NCBI GenBank assembly: GCA_963457665.1
Contig: OY735212.1
Coordinates: 57,449,038-57,513,037 of the forward strand
Length of the DNA stretch: 64,000 nt
DNA from: Thysanoteuthis rhombus
Taxonomy: Eukaryota; Mollusca; Cephalopoda; Oegopsida; Thysanoteuthidae
Direction: 5' to 3'
Below, in pieces: positions 63,105 to 64,000 of the stretch (the first letter of the stretch is position 1; each line of letters opens with the position of its first letter). Both the position numbers and the translations under genes were made by a program. The notes under the pieces were generated by a model, which searched no databases, was not told where the DNA came from, and saw only the letters and a program-made list of their open reading frames with translations.

Positions 63105-63502
63105 AGCTATTTATGTACGCATGCAAGGCATATACCGGCTGGACCGGCAGGGCTAGACGAACTGAAAATTTAAACATTTACTCTTTATCTCTACAAAAAA
63201 AGTGTTTGTTTTTTTAGATATTCCCATCCACCTAAATAAGCTTTTAGTTGGGGGGGGGGGTCAATTCACCAAGTAAGTTTATGCTAAACTGATCACTTAC
63301 TTCATGTCTGGAAGATTCCACACTTGTTTATTTTTTTTTTTTTTTCAAATCAAAATTTTTTGGTTAGCAATCACTGCCCAACAAAATTGCGAAAGAATTG
63401 ATCTTTTCATTGATCACCCCATTTTCCAATTTTTGAATTGATCAAAGCATGCTACCTAAAAAGTTGACATGACTGTTTCCATTGAGTGACTAACCTGACC
63501 TG
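63015..63502 (-). repeat. Repeat A copy (-), full length
   Basis: It starts taggaaccgtcaaccaaaac and ends ccattgagtgactaacctga. It contains a (GGCT)n expansion at 63072-63104 and a G10 tract. Confidence 0.92.
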
Positions 63503-63673
63503 TATTTTCATCTTTTTGCCTCTTTGTTCAACACTTACCTTCCAGCAAAAAATGTTGAAAGTTCCCTCAGCATTTTGAAGACAAGAGAAAAAATGAACAG
63601 CTGCATAGAATTGTGTTGATTTCCTTTTTTTTAATGTTTAAATTGGAGAATCACAAATTTTGAAATCTGTCTA

Positions 63674-64000
63674 TCAGGGACCATCAAACAAAACTGTCAA
63701 CATAGGTTTTTCTCATTTATGAAGCTGGTTTGAATTGCTATGTATTTATACATCATGCATCTAGGCAGCACCAATGACTAGAAATTCAAACATTCACTCA
63801 TCATTATATCTACAAAAAGTCAATTTCTAGTGCAAGGTTTCAATTCGCTACATAGGTTTACGCTATATTGATCCCTCAATTTATGTCTGCCTGTTTTTTT
63901 GAAAATTGAGCCTTTTTAGTGATCATCCCCTCACCCCAAAGATGAGAGGAGTAACTCATTCATAGATCATCCCTTAATCTAATATTCTAATTGATCATCC
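63674..64000 (-). repeat. Repeat A copy (-), cut by the window end
   Basis: It starts caggaccatcaaacaaaact and reaches the ttctaattgatcatcc block at the last base. Confidence 0.88.

Noticed and set aside
63536..63597. Minus-strand exon candidate with a good gtaagt donor and a KMLRELS peptide resembling the KMLLEQFS segment of ADAM17
   Set aside because: Gene order would require the HELG-containing exon to lie between 48.3 and 63.5 kb. I checked each ttcatg/ctcatg-type site there and found none that fits. The acceptor is also poor, so chance similarity is more likely.

Overview
This is an AT-rich metazoan nuclear window dominated by repeats. It has very long introns, (TA)n and (CATA)n microsatellites, many decayed LINE copies, Tc1/mariner and pogo remnants, and one family of about 400 bp repeats present 23 times. 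There are no bacterial or organellar gene arrangements. The mix suggests a large-genome invertebrate, perhaps a lophotrochozoan such as a cephalopod mollusc. That assignment is a guess, because no species-diagnostic gene is present.

The only host gene I can support is on the minus strand: three exons of an ADAM17-like (TACE-like) metalloprotease at 48297-48176, 16535-16466 and 7648-7513. In order they encode the second half of the zinc-binding motif with the MYP turn, the FSxCS...CF segment that closes the protease domain, and the start of the disintegrin domain. The splice phases agree across both introns (about 31.6 kb and 8.8 kb). The first half of the HExxH exon and everything upstream should lie beyond 64000. 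The rest of the disintegrin/Cys-rich part should lie before position 1. Nearly the whole window is therefore intron or flank of this gene.

Layout. 1-7.5 kb: dispersed repeats, LINE 3' ends and three hairpin MITEs. 7.5-16.5 kb: the disintegrin exon, LINE pieces, repeat A and a diverged tandem duplication, ending at the middle exon. 17-30 kb: repeat A, a duplicated exon-like segment (repeat E), the longest LINE copy, a solo LTR, LINE-into-repeat and LINE-into-LINE nests. 30-48 kb: more repeat A, a tandem/inverted module at 39-40 kb, Tc1 and pogo transposase remnants, ending at the zinc-binding exon. 48-64 kb: repeat A in inverted pairs, a 36-bp minisatellite, a deleted mariner, two copies of repeat G, two decayed LINE RTs, a tRNA-like sequence and the 3' end of a second LINE family.

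Labels A, C, E, F and G are mine for families recognised only by comparing copies within the window. Boundaries of old repeats are accurate to about 10-20 bases; exon boundaries were read base by base.
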